Shown in pieces: positions 23,086 through 33,781 of a DNA stretch of 64,000 nucleotides (positions are counted from its first letter, which is position 1; each line of letters starts with the position of its first letter). A model generated the notes under the pieces. That model was not told the DNA's origin and ran no database searches. It was given only the letters and a program-made list of their open reading frames with translations. Location of the stretch: positions 2,976,001-3,040,000 of the forward strand of contig OZ005696.1 of assembly GCA_963930775.1 (NCBI GenBank), in the 5' to 3' direction. The position numbers were made by a program, and so were the translations under genes. This DNA is from Cliona cf. orientalis (lineage: Eukaryota; Porifera; Demospongiae; Clionaida; Clionaidae).

Positions 23086-24371
23086 GTTAGCTCAACATCT
23101 CTGAACACATTTGTCAGGGAGAGTGTGACATCTTCATCAGCCAGAGTCACAGTTGGTAAGATATATATCTAGCAACTGTTGTGTGTTACAGTACTATCAT
23201 AGATTCTTTCTTAACTACCTACATGTCTGTCTATTATTCACGTTCTGTTCCACTTCCTTTGTATGCAATATATAGGTGTATACATATCATTTAAGGGAGC
23301 GGTCTATGCTGACAAGAGTATTATTCAGATCACTGATATTGGAGAAACCAATCCACATGCTGGAGTCCACTGCATCACTGACAGGATGCCATGTTGCAGG
23401 AACTCTCAGTTCAGTACTGGAGAGTGGCTTTTCCCCAATGGATCAAACATTCCAACACAGGATAGTGCTGCAGTGTTTTACAGAGACAGAGGAGATGATG
23501 GAAGTGTCAGATTAAACATTCTAAGCAGTGATACTGCACTTTCACTGTTAACTGGGCTCTTCTGTTGTGTGGTGCCTGATGACACTGATACAACTCAAAC
23601 TGTGTGTGCTGATATTAGTAAGTTTTTGTTACAGTAACTCCTTTATTCCCTATCATCTACACTGTTAATTTTTGTACCTATAGAGCTAACCTTCTCTGCT
23701 GAAATTAGCAGCACTGGAGCTGCTGTTGTTGGACAGAGCTATTCCCTACACTGCAATGTAGCTGGAACTGAAAGATTTACCCCTATTTTATCCTACAAAT
23801 GGACTAAAAATAACGGAACTCTTACACATGTTGGATTTGACTCGGAGAGTCTTTCTTTCTCTCCTCTACGACTGTCAGATGCAGGGCAGTACATTTGCCA
23901 TGTCACTGCCAGCTCAGATGTGACCAATGAGCAAGTTGCAAACACAAGCAGCCAGTCTTTTGAAGTCAGCATCTCCAGTATGTGTCAAACAATATCTTAC
24001 TATAATGTATACATACATTAATTTTTCTATTCATAATAATTATATCATTATTATAGTTCCTGAGCACACTGTTAGTCTTCACTCCAATTCTCCCAAACTG
24101 ACTCCCATTTTATCTGAATCATCATTCACTCTGACCTGCACTGCGGAGTTGAATCCAGCAGTGGATGTTCCAGTGACTATTAACACTGTGTGGACTGGAC
24201 CAGATGGAACTATTCTTACGTCCGCAACTAGACCAGAAAAGAAATCCTTCACCCTGTATGCATCAGTGAATACTCTCCATTCTGTTGATTCAGCAGATTC
24301 TGGAAACTACACCTGTACAGTTAGTGTAGAAGATGGAGTTGAAGTATCTGCAAGTACCAACATAACAATTG
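23086..24371 (+). CDS. Copy 1, rest of split Ig exon, then V-like and two Ig domains
   Basis: 23086-23155 finishes the Ig exon interrupted by the retroelement (FVRESVTSSSARVTVG). 23276-23617 is a V-like domain (HCITDRMPCC, GEWLFPNG, FYRDRGDDGSV, GLFCCVVPD). 23684-23977 is an Ig domain (SLHCNVAG, YKWTKNNG, DAGQYICHV). 24057-24371 is an Ig domain (TLTCTAEL, VWTGPDG, SGNYTCTV). All exons are open and phase 1. This block has a counterpart in copy 2 (32791-33775). Confidence 0.75.
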
Positions 24372-24480
24372 GTATGCAAATTACTAGTTCCTTATTGTCA
24401 TTCAATTTTTGATCCAAATAATAATATTATGTGCTAATAGTTGATGGAATGTTTCAGTTGAAACTAGCTAGTGAGTGCAG

Positions 24481-25007
24481 ACATCTGTCAAAAGTTGTAC
24501 AGTGAAGTAAGTTGTACTCCACTATAATGATATGCTGTGTCTGAATATAATTTTAAATATATGGTGCTCAATCTTCTATAGGACTCTGCCGTATCCAAAC
24601 ATTACAGCAATTTCATCAAAGAAGCTCTCATCGAAGCAATTGAGTGTCAATGCAAGTGCCACTTTCCAGTGACTAATCTTCTGGAAAGAGAGATTTTCAT
24701 TTGTGGTGAAGATTTACATGTGACCTACCGTAACATGCTCCTGGGCACTCACAACTTCAATGGTGAACAGATTGTTGGTTTCATTCAGGACTGGGTGAAT
24801 ACTGGACCTCTGATTAAAATTAGTGTGAACTATGTAAGAGTCGATAACAGCTGTCCTGTTGGTATCTCTTCAATGTATGAGTCAGCATGTGAGCAGGAGG
24901 AAGTATGTACGGTATGTGTGTGTGCTAATGACCCCATGCATGCCATGTCCAGCAGAAATACCACTGTGGCTACATGCATTGAAGGATGTATTACTCGCAA
25001 TGGATGA
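24481..25007 (+). CDS. Copy 1, linker exon and Cys-rich C-terminal exon
   Basis: The 26-base exon 24481-24506 (ICQKLYSE) enters in phase 1 and leaves in phase 0, which is what the exon 24582-25007 requires. The last exon encodes SKHYSNFIKEAL, CQCKCHFP, TYRNMLLGTHNFNGEQIVGF, WVNTGP, CPVGISSMYESACEQEEVC and ends TRNG-stop. I know no domain name for it. No transmembrane helix follows in frame, so the product could be secreted, or splicing at the GTATGT near 24909 could lead to a further exon I cannot place. Confidence 0.6.
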
Positions 25008-26088
25008 TTACACAATGCCATAGGTTTGCTGGCTGCATGATGACTTTGACTATATTATATATATTATTAAATAATTTAGGTGTATACAGCTATAGACTTA
25101 GGCTATGATTAACTGAGTGTTGTTTTACAGCTAAAATATTGTGATTATTAGTCGTCTTTTACACTTTCCAAGTCGTGAACGGCATTTGCATTGGTAACTA
25201 ATACATCCCAGAGCTGTTTGATCTGAAATTATTAATCAAACTGATATTGATGAGTAGAAGCTCGAGCTCTTAATTCCTAGAAATAAGGAGGTACGTAGGA
25301 GCATGCAATATACCGACTGTCAGCGACTGATCTTCAACAACCCAATCTGGTTGTGAAATAAAGCCTAGCATCTTCTAAATCATTGAAATATCTATAATTA
25401 TTCAAAAAGGTGTAAAAAAAGTGCAAACTTAATTTGAATTGACTCCAGGGATTGGAACTGTATCAAGCTAGCTGGGCTATACATGAAATGTACCAGAAGT
25501 ACTGGCACTATACATAGCCAGTGGATTGGTACGTAAGAGTGTAGCTATATAGCTGTGCACAATGGTAATAATAATATTATTTTGATCATGTAGCTATATA
25601 TTATAATAATACTATTATTATGAATAATAGTGTTATGATTACTTTGACCTTATTAATAACAATGTACAGAGAAGATAATGACTATAATAATATTATTTAT
25701 GCATGCAATCATGTGATGAGATTGTGCAGCACAGGTAGATGACAAGAGTGCACACGTAACGTTGCGAAATTTTAAATCATATATTATTAATTAATCTTGT
25801 ATGCAAAAATAGGGCTTGGAGGTATGGAATCTCTTGAAATAGCTAGCTGTCTTGTATGTTTAGTGTATGGATGCTGTTAGCTACACATGATCCCTTATGG
25901 GAGTGCCCCCTCCTCAATAATATTAGTATCAATTTGTTTCCCACTGGCTCCACCCACAATGTCATGCACTTTGCTACACCAAGATGGCTAATAGAGTCAG
26001 AGAGTCAATCACTGTGACTGTACTCTTTATCTGTCTCATTGGATATCAATCAGCAGTCAGTGGACAACAGATCAGTAAGTTTAGCTCT
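24683..26088 (+). repeat. Right copy of the segmental tandem duplication
   Basis: This stretch is collinear with 6232-7980 and carries the C-terminal exon of copy 1, the intergenic DNA (25008-25983, no gene seen) and the signal-peptide exon of copy 2. The offset of about 18.45 kb includes 6.07 kb of later retroelement, so the original unit was about 12.4 kb. Confidence 0.75.
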
Positions 26089-27047
26089 GTTATCATAGCT
26101 ACATCTGACATGCTGTATGAGCAGCACAACTGTTAGCTAGTTAACTATGATCATGGATGTTATACTATACACTCTAGACTCTAGTGATCTGCCTTTATTG
26201 TACACAATGTCATAATATTATAATATAGACGGTGTCACTCTACAGCTGCAAGGGGTGACTATACCTAATAACAGCCTAGTGGACATCGATGATCTCCTGT
26301 ATCGAGGAGGTGGTGATCCAGTGCCCACAAATGCCAATGGACTTCACAATCAAACCTTGGTTTGTATTACTGACCTAGAGGACTGTTGTGATTCACCAAG
26401 GACTGTGCGTGGTGATTGGTACTACTCTGATGGGAGTGCAGTTGAGTATGATTCTCGAGGTAGAACATTTCGGAGAAACAGGGGACCAAATGAAGTATTG
26501 AACGGTCAACAATTTTATGGCTCAGTTCGTCTCTACTATAAATGGAGTAATCCACCAAGAAAAGGGCACTTCCGCTGTGAGCTACCCAATGCAAATGATC
26601 CCAGTGTTAACCAGATCCTCTATGCTGATGTAACATGTTGGTGAGTTAAACGAACTGTAGGTGACTGATAGCTACAAAACTTACTTTTGTTTGAAACATG
26701 CAGTGAACTTTGGTATCGACCACTTATCAAAACCTGTGACTATATCTCTTCCACTGGTTCTGGCATTGCTGGAGAGAGCTACATGCTGACATGCTCAGCA
26801 ACACTGGTTGATCCCGTTCCTCTGCCATCCAACATTCCTACACCAAACTTTGAGTGGTTCTTTGGTCCGAATGGGAATGCTTTACTTCCCTCTGGTGCAG
26901 TTTCTATATCAACCAATTATTTGGAAAATAGCCACACCTATACCAGTAGTCTACAATTTTCTCCCCTGGCTCAGTGTCATACAGGGATGTACACATGTCG
27001 ACTTGGAGCTGGAACTCTGGCTAACAGTGCTATGATTACTGTAAATG
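25984..27047 (+). CDS. Copy 2, exons 1-3: signal peptide, V-like, Ig
   Basis: The signal peptide is like that of copy 1 but shorter by three residues. The V-like domain has LVCITDLEDCC, GDWYYSDG and HFRCELP. A 7-base insertion just before the donor (26640) changes the exon's end phase from 1 to 2. Near the start of exon 3 a 2-base insertion brings the frame back, so the Ig exon (YMLTCSATL, GMYTCRLGAG) remains open with a rewritten first strand (CELWYRPLIKTCDYIS). These three exons could still be translated. Confidence 0.65.
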
Positions 27048-27239
27048 GTGAATGTGTTAATCCCCATCAATTATTATTACAATCATAGAAATTATCCCCC
27101 CCCCCCCCCCCCCCCCCCCAACAGCTAGTAATATTTCGGTTCAGATCACTACTAGTGGATCTTCCACGCTGGGAGAAAGTGGCTTCACTCTTACGTGTTG
27201 TGTTTCTGGAGCTGATCACCTCAATTCCCTTATAACCTA

Positions 27240-27630
27240 CCGTATTTTCTCGTTATTAGGCGCATTTCGCTTATAAGCGCATATTCGTTATTAAGCGCAT
27301 GCTATTTTGTTGGCCTAAGCACTCGTTATTAGGCGCATTTCGCATATAAGCGCATACTGATATTATGTGACCATTGACCTCGATATCTGCACGCTTGCTA
27401 GCTTGCCCAGGGCTCCAACCTTTTCAAGTTAGTCGAAATAATGATGGCTACTGTCGATTTTCAGGTTCTTTCAGCAACGAACGCCATTTCGACCTGGGCA
27501 ACGTGAACGATCGTGCGATCGATCGATTGGCCACGCCCCTTAAATGATACCGCGAACGCGCATGCGTCTTGATGTAGCTATTTTTTGTTAGGCGCATCTC
27601 GCGCATGCGCTTAATAGCGAGAAAATACGG
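27240..27630. mobile_element. TA-flanked inverted-repeat element in an Ig exon of copy 2
   Basis: The ends are CCGTATTTTCTCG and the complement CGAGAAAATACGG, both bordered by TA, as in Tc1/mariner-type MITEs. The 391-bp element interrupts the second Ig exon of copy 2 between ITY and LW. GCGCAT motifs recur near both ends. The interior resembles 5719-6000. Confidence 0.8.
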
Positions 27631-27744
27631 TACCTATGGACGATGGACAATGGCACTCACTTTACACAAATCCAGGATGGACCTGACCCCAGAACTATTT
27701 CCTTTGATCTTCTGAGGATGTCTGATGCTGGGAAATAGCTACAC

Positions 27745-30339
27745 TGGTCAGATAGAAAATTACGTAAAATGGAAGAAAATCCCATGAGTGACTCATGGGA
27801 AGGATTTACGTCACCAAACCCAGGAGTGACTCATGGGATTGATTTACGTCACTTTTCCCATGAGTCACTCATGGGAAGGATTTACGTCTCTCTTGAATGG
27901 CGTAAATTCCCCAAAAGATAATCTTTTAAAGTTTATACACATGGGAATGATTTACGTACTTTTCATTAAAGAGTAAAACCCCATCTGACTGGTATTTAAC
28001 GAGAAATGCGTAAATCCTCCCCATGTATAGACACACATCTAACAAATTATTAAGGAAGGATTTACGCCGTGAGGTGCCCCTGTAATTAGGTGAACTTGAC
28101 GTAATTCATTCCCATGTGTATATAACAAAGGACCAAGGATTTCCAAGCATATGCATAGAAACTTTCACAATAAGAAGTGCGTAAATCCTCCCCGTGTATA
28201 GACACACACCAAGCAGTTTTATTAAGGAAGGATTTACGCAATGAGGAGCCCCTGTAATTAGGTGAAGTTGACGTAATTCATTCCCATGTATCATCACAAA
28301 GGAGCAAGGATTTACAGGATACAACATTTTAGTATGCACAGAAAGCATATTAAACTAATACAATCATTATGGAGATTGCCAATTAATTATAGATTGAATT
28401 AGATAAGCATAATTATTACATTATATCCATGAAAATTCAGCCCACGAAATTTTATATAGTGTAAAACGGGCATGATTGCCTGCACGCATGAACATTATAC
28501 TGTGAAAATTGATGATAGGCTTTCTGTGAAAATTTGATTCCACTAAAATTTTCGCTATGATGCACATACATGTACAACCATGCATGTGTTTCCAACTGTA
28601 TATCCCAGGGTTTGTATGCAATAATAGGTGTAAAAATCAGAGAATAAAGTCGGTCTTGCATTTATTTCTCTGTCTCAAGAAGTGTTTGGCCTGGCCTTTC
28701 ATAAACTGTTTGAAAAAGTTACAGATGGTGACCTGTCACATGATATTTGGATCCCCAAAATATTCAGACCCCCCTTGCAGACCCTGAAGACTAACCAGAC
28801 CCTAGTTAATCATGCATGTATGCCCGTATACTGGGGGATTTTTTGGGGGTCCAATATTCACGGCTTTCATGGGTATTATGTTATTAGGCCAATGAAAAAT
28901 TTGTACAGTATAGAATGGGTATGATTGCATGCGCCTGCGAAAATTATACCGTAAATTTGATCCCATTAAAATTTTTCACTGTAATGTACATCCAATGGCT
29001 TGTATGCAATTAATATAAGCGTAAACATCTGAGAATAATAAACTGGATTTTTTCGACTATATTATTATTGTGCACCTAGCTATTATCACTGAATCAGATC
29101 TGTGTACTCAAAAAGCAAGCAGATAGGGATGTATAGTGGATGTACATACAACCATTTGTCCAACGGCTTGTATGCAATATAAGCGTAAACATCTGAAAAT
29201 AAAATAAACAGGATTTTTCTCGACTATAATAATATATTATTGTGCACCAAGCTATTATCACTGATCCGTGTGTCGACTCATACTCAAAAAGCAAGCATAG
29301 GGATGTGTAGTGGATGTGATTATCCCTACAAATCTTGTTTGTGTACTTTTTGGCACTTTTATCTGGTACCACAGTAGCAATGTGGTCCGTCACGATAAAT
29401 TTACACAATGTAGACCCCCGCTTTTTTGTCCCCCCCCCCCCCCCCCCCCCCGCCGGTCCATATGTAATATTTGGATCCCCAGCCCTTATAATATTATTAT
29501 GGATCCCCCATGCATATTATCAACTATAGCAGAGATTCAGAAGGGTCAGGGGCTGGGTTCTGGGTATGAATGGTTAGCAGGGTTAGTTTCCCGACCATTT
29601 GCTCTTTTCTCCTGCTCACCAGACTAAGGCATACAATGTTATTAAGCAAACCTGCCATAATAATATAATAATTATGCTTATCTAATTCAATCTATAATTA
29701 ATTGGCGATCTCCATAATGATTGTATTAATTTAATGCGTTTTCTGTGCATACCAAAATGTTGTATCCTGTAAATCCTTGCTCCTTTGTGATGATACATGG
29801 GAATGAATTACGTCAACTTCACCTAATTACAGGGGCTCCTCATTGCGTAAATCCTTCCTTAATAAAACTGCTTGGTGTGTGTCTATACATGGGAAGGATT
29901 TACGCACTTCTTATTGTGAAAGTTTCTATGCATATGCTTGGAAATCCTTGGTCCTTTGTTATATACACATGGGAATGAATTACGTCAAGTTTACCTAATT
30001 ACAGGGGCACCTCACGGCGTAAATCCTTCCTTAATAATTTGTTAGATGTGTGTCTATACATGGGGAGGATTTACGCATTTCTCGTTAAATACCAGTCAGA
30101 TGGGGTTTTACTCTTTAATGAAAAGTACGTAAATCATTTCCATGTGTATAAACTTTAAAAGATTAACTTTCGGGGAATTTACGCCATTCAAGAGAGACGT
30201 AAATCCTTCCCATGAGTGACTCATGGGAAAAGTGACGTAAATCAATCCCATGAGTCACTCCTGGATTTGGTGACGTAAATCCTTCCCATGAGTTACTCAT
30301 GGGATTTTCTTTCATTTTACGTAATTTTCACCACGACCA
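27745..30339. mobile_element. Long foldback element with about 670-bp arms
   Basis: The left arm (about 27745-28423) and right arm (about 29657-30339) are inverted copies, both starting TGGTC, six bases, AAAATTACGTAAAATG. The arms contain many copies of AAGGATTTACG or its complement and several 19-bp palindromes of the type CCCATGAGTGACTCATGGG. The 1.2-kb middle has no transposase that I can recognise. It interrupts the same Ig exon of copy 2 as the element before it, at GGGAAATACAC; AATACAC-like bases on both sides suggest a short target duplication, but the left copy is imperfect. Long arms and short duplications recall Mutator-type or foldback transposons. Confidence 0.75.
28994..29345. 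repeat. Direct repeat pair within the foldback element
   Basis: Two roughly 150-bp direct copies (about 28998-29150 and 29163-29322) share TTGTATGCAAT, ATAAGCGTAAACATCTGA, TTATTGTGCACC and AAAAAGCAAGC. The second copy continues into GTGTACTTTTTGGCA, which also forms the arms of the element at 51080-52387. Confidence 0.6.
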
Positions 30340-30423
30340 AATACACTTGCCGGGCTACCATCCGTTTAAACAGCCTTGATAGTAGCCTTGTACAGTCTGG
30401 ATCTCGAGATGTCATGGTTTTAA

Positions 30424-31001
30424 GTGAGTTGTGGTGTGCTAATTTTCGTTATTGTCGTATTTGACTTGGCAGTCACAAAATTTCCCCCTACAAATATTAC
30501 TACCCCTCTACAAAGAGTGTAATACCGTATATTATGACATTGTGAACTTTTGCTGGAAAAAAGATTTCGTGAAGCCCCTTTGTATTGCAGTAAAATTCGC
30601 TGACGAAATTTTCGCCACGCAGTGAAGGTGGCCATACACAATATCATCCATGCAATCTTTAATATAGGACAAAAATTTTCTCCTGGCAAAATTTTCTACA
30701 TCTATTTTAATGCACAATAATCTGCCTTCCAGGCCAAGCATACTATCCTAAATATACCAGACCTTCCTGTTTTATTGCATGCAACATTCAAAAAGCTGGA
30801 GAGATCTGGGGATGTGCAGTGCCACCAATGATGTACCACCATAATACAGAATCTTGTTAATGCTTCGAAATAATGTATGGCATCCCCATATCTTGCAGTA
30901 CCTGACTGGTCTAGGTATTTCAGCACGATGTAGGGTGTCTATAATATAGCCAATGAGCTTAATTACCACCAAACAATAATTTTATTGATCAACCTCTGTA
31001 G
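30424..31001. other. Intron of copy 2
   Basis: Intron between the broken Ig exon and the next one. I see only short unsupported frames and no element ends. Confidence 0.4.
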
Positions 31002-32212
31002 TTCCAACTCGTATTTCTGTGACCTTGTCACCTCCCTACCCCGGGATCATCTGACCTGTTGGATCTGCTATTACTATGACCTGCACTGTGGAGCTAAGTC
31101 CGGTGGTGAATATTCCAGTGACTGTCACCTCCGGGTGACAGAGTGGACTGGGCCAGATGGGTTTGCAGTTAATACCACTGCGCAGCCTACTGAGGGTAGC
31201 ACCATGAACTACACCAGCACAGCAGTGGTCGATTCCCTTGGGAGGAATGAATCAGGAGTATACACCTGCATGGCTACTATTACCACAACATCTCCATTCC
31301 TCAGAGACAGTGCTTCAAGCAATGGAACTGCCAGGATCACAGTTGGTAAGAGAGTTGGTTGGCCTCATTCCCAGGCTCCTGACATTAATCGTAACATAAT
31401 ATTATTGTTATACTATAGCTGCAGTGATGTTGTGAGGGGTATGGTTTGGGTGTAAAACCACATCAAAGCTTTTGTCAAACTATACCTACTAGGAGATCAA
31501 ACAGATGATTGCTCACTATAATAATAATATTATTATCTACTGAATGCACACGAGTATAGTGGTGTACCTGTCTCTAAACAGGATAGATCACTACCATTGG
31601 AAAGGCTGATTCCAATACATCCCAAAATGAGGGACTCTAATGCATAACTGACAGAATGCCCAGTTGTGAGACTGGTCCAAACAATTCTGGAGAGTGGTAT
31701 TTTCCGAATGGGACAATAGTTCCAATGCAAAGCAGTGCTGCATCGTTTTATCGCAGTAGAGGAAGTGATGGTACAGCCAATCTAGAGCGAGTAGCAAGTG
31801 ACATCATACTACCAACGGGGCTATTCTGTTGTGTGATACCTGATGCAACTGATGCACTTCAGAGGGTTTGTGCTACCATCAGTAAGCTTACACATACGTA
31901 TACGTGATAGAAAGCTAAAATTTTTGAACTATCTTCTTTCTTGCTTCATAGTATCTGTCCAGATTACTGGTAGTGTGGCTACTCGTCCAACTGTAGGACA
32001 AACTACACTTTAACTTGTCACATATTTGGAACAGACAGTGCTGCGACCTACCGATGGATGAAAGATGGTATTCAGTTGTCAAATGGATCGCAAGAAACTC
32101 TCTCCTTTTCTCCCATGAGGCTGTCTGATGCCGGGCAATACACCTGTGAGGTCACGATACGGAATATGAGGTACAATACAGTTGAGGAAATCGCTATTGA
32201 TAGTAAGTGAGA
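31002..32212 (+). pseudogene. Copy 2, exons 5-7 with stops and a frameshift
   Basis: These are recognisable as Ig (TMTCTVELSPVV, SGVYTCMA), V-like (GEWYFPNG, FYRSRGSDG, GLFCCVIPDA) and Ig (DAGQYTCEV). Exon 5 has a TGA where copies 1 and 3 have CGA, plus a 10-base insertion. Exon 6 has TAA where copy 3 has CAG. Exon 7 has a one-base deletion before its first conserved Cys. Exon 6 borders are approximate. Confidence 0.7.
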
Positions 32213-32308
32213 AGACATCTGTAAGCCTGTAGAACTCAAACCATAATATCTCCACCTTATGGAGCTAATAAGTTTGGAACATGCACTACCAACTCACTTT
32301 TTGGGCAG

Positions 32309-32659
32309 TTCCATCTCCAAGTGTGACTATCACTAGTGTTCCACTCAGCCCAGTTCCACCTGTTGGATCTGCTGCTAGTGCAACCTGAGCTGAACTAGAG
32401 GTAGCTTTGCAGGTGTAGAGTCCTGATTCATTTCTCCCAAATGAACTAATTGTGGCTGTACTGGTATAGATGGTTCTGTTTCCCACAGCAGGCTGCTCAG
32501 TGCTAGTGCTGTTAGCTACCATAATCCCGGATGGTCCAATCCATTCTGTGGTAAAAGTCAGTGGAATATCCACCATTGTATTGAATTCCACGTACCGTGC
32601 TTCTCTAAATCCATTTATCAGAGACAGTATAGCATCTTCCTCAACCAGAGTCACTGTTG
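32309..32659 (+). pseudogene. Copy 2, Ig exon with an internal inversion
   Basis: The exon starts normally on the plus strand (VTITSVPLSPVPPVGSA) and ends normally (NPFIRDSIASSSTRVTVG, donor GTAATA). Between about 32388 and 32594 the domain core is encoded on the minus strand: VEFNTMVDIPLTFTTEW, FGRNESGLYTCKA. About 207 bp has therefore been inverted in place. Since this lies in a copy already broken elsewhere, it is a pseudogene exon. Confidence 0.8.
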
Positions 32660-32790
32660 GTAATAATAATTACTGCTGTAGATTGCACCATACATTATAT
32701 ATAATCAATAATTGCACTGAAATGCTTAAGGATAGAATTAGAGGTCTAAATCTGAAATACTGACTAAATATTATTTTCCTGCACATCCAG

Positions 32791-33775
32791 GGGTATATCT
32801 ATCATTCAATAGGACAGTCTTAGTTGACAAAACTGAGTGTCATCCAAATCGGGGAGATGCAAGGTGAAGGCATTCATTGCATCACTGACAGGAAGCCATG
32901 TTGTAAGAACTCTCAATTCAGTGCTGGAGAGTGGCTTTTCCCCAATGGATCAAACATTCCAACACAGGACAGTGCTGCAGTGTTTTACAGAGACAGAGGA
33001 GATGATGGAAGTGTCATATTGAGCATTCTAAGCAGTGATATCGATATTGCACTTCCACTGTTAACTGGACTCTTCTGTTGTGTGGTACCTGATGCCACTG
33101 ATACAACTCAAACTGTCTGTGCTGATATCAGTAAGTTTCTGATGAGTGTATTACTCCTTAATTCCTTATATCTTTTATTACTCATAGAGCTAACCTTCTC
33201 TGCTGAAATTAGTAGCACTGGAGCTGCTGTTGTTGGACTGAGCTATTCCCTACACTGCAATGTAGCTGGAACCGAAAGATTTACTCCTATTTTATCCTAC
33301 AAATGGATTAAGAACAATGGAACACTTACACATGTTGGATTTGACTTGGAGAATCTTTCCTACTCTCCTTTACGACTGTCAAATGCAGGGCAGTATGTTT
33401 GTCATATTACTGCCAGCTCAGATGTAACCAATGAGCAAATTGCAAACACAAGCAGCCAATCTTTTGAAGTCAGCATCTCTAGCATGTGTAAAAAAATATC
33501 AGATTCTATAATGTATATGAACATATTTCTATTCATATGCACAATAATCATCATTATTATTATAGTTCCTGACTCCTGAGCACACTGTTAGTCTTCACTC
33601 CAATTCTCCCAAACTGACTCCCATTTTATCCGAATCTTCATTCACTCTGACCTGCACTGCGGAGTTGAATCCAGCAGTGGATGTTCCAGTGACTATTAAC
33701 ACTGTGTGGACTGGACCAGATGGAACTATTCTTATGTCCGCAACTAGACCAGAAAAGGAATCCTTCAGTAACCAA
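32791..33775 (+). pseudogene. Copy 2, last V-like and two Ig exons, truncated
   Basis: The counterpart of 23276-24371. The V-like exon is shifted by one base near 32845, then open (HCITDRKPCC, GLFCCVVPDA). The Ig exon 33188-33481 is intact (YSLHCNVAG, NAGQYVCHI), but its donor is GC rather than GT. The final exon has a 7-base insertion near 33571 that brings an early stop, and its similarity ends near 33775. Confidence 0.7.
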
Positions 33776-33781
33776 GGTACA

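Larger units (their letters stand above)
7867..25007 (+). pseudogene. Ig receptor copy 1, broken
   Basis: Exons in order: 7867-7966 signal peptide, 8136-8540 V-like, 8610-8945 Ig, 9025-9324 Ig, 13470-13805 Ig, 14386-15296 V-like (split by an element), 15366-15620 Ig, 16753-17016 plus 23086-23155 Ig (split by a retroelement), 23276-23617 V-like, 23684-23977 Ig, 24057-24371 Ig, 24481-24506 linker, 24582-25007 Cys-rich end. Junctions are phase 1, except that the linker brings the last exon into phase 0. The family is presumably an extracellular recognition or adhesion receptor. No transmembrane segment was found after the last exon. An in-frame TAA at 8399-8401, where copies 2 and 3 have GAA or GAG, and two insertions within exons make a full-length product unlikely from this haplotype. 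Splicing around them cannot be excluded. Confidence 0.7.
25984..33775 (+). pseudogene. Ig receptor copy 2, decayed
   Basis: Exons by homology: 25984-26074 signal peptide, 26229-26640 V-like, 26704-27047 Ig, 27125-30423 Ig (broken by two elements), 31002-31345 Ig, about 31560-31881 V-like, 31952-32212 Ig, 32309-32659 Ig (with an inverted segment), 32791-33130 V-like, 33188-33481 Ig, 33566-about 33775 Ig, truncated. Disruptions: TGA at 31052-31054, a 10-base insertion near 31127, TAA at 31638-31640, one-base frameshifts near 31999 and 32845, and an early stop at 33574 after a 7-base insertion. The C-terminal exon is absent. The first three exons remain open. It is a paralogue losing function, or a source of sequence for gene conversion (inference). 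Confidence 0.75.

Noticed and set aside
29310-29627. Pro-rich frames near 29.4 kb
   Set aside because: They come from the poly-C run inside the foldback element.
32286-32654. Separate minus-strand Ig gene
   Set aside because: The exon borders on the plus strand flank it exactly, so it is an inverted segment of the plus-strand exon, not an independent gene.
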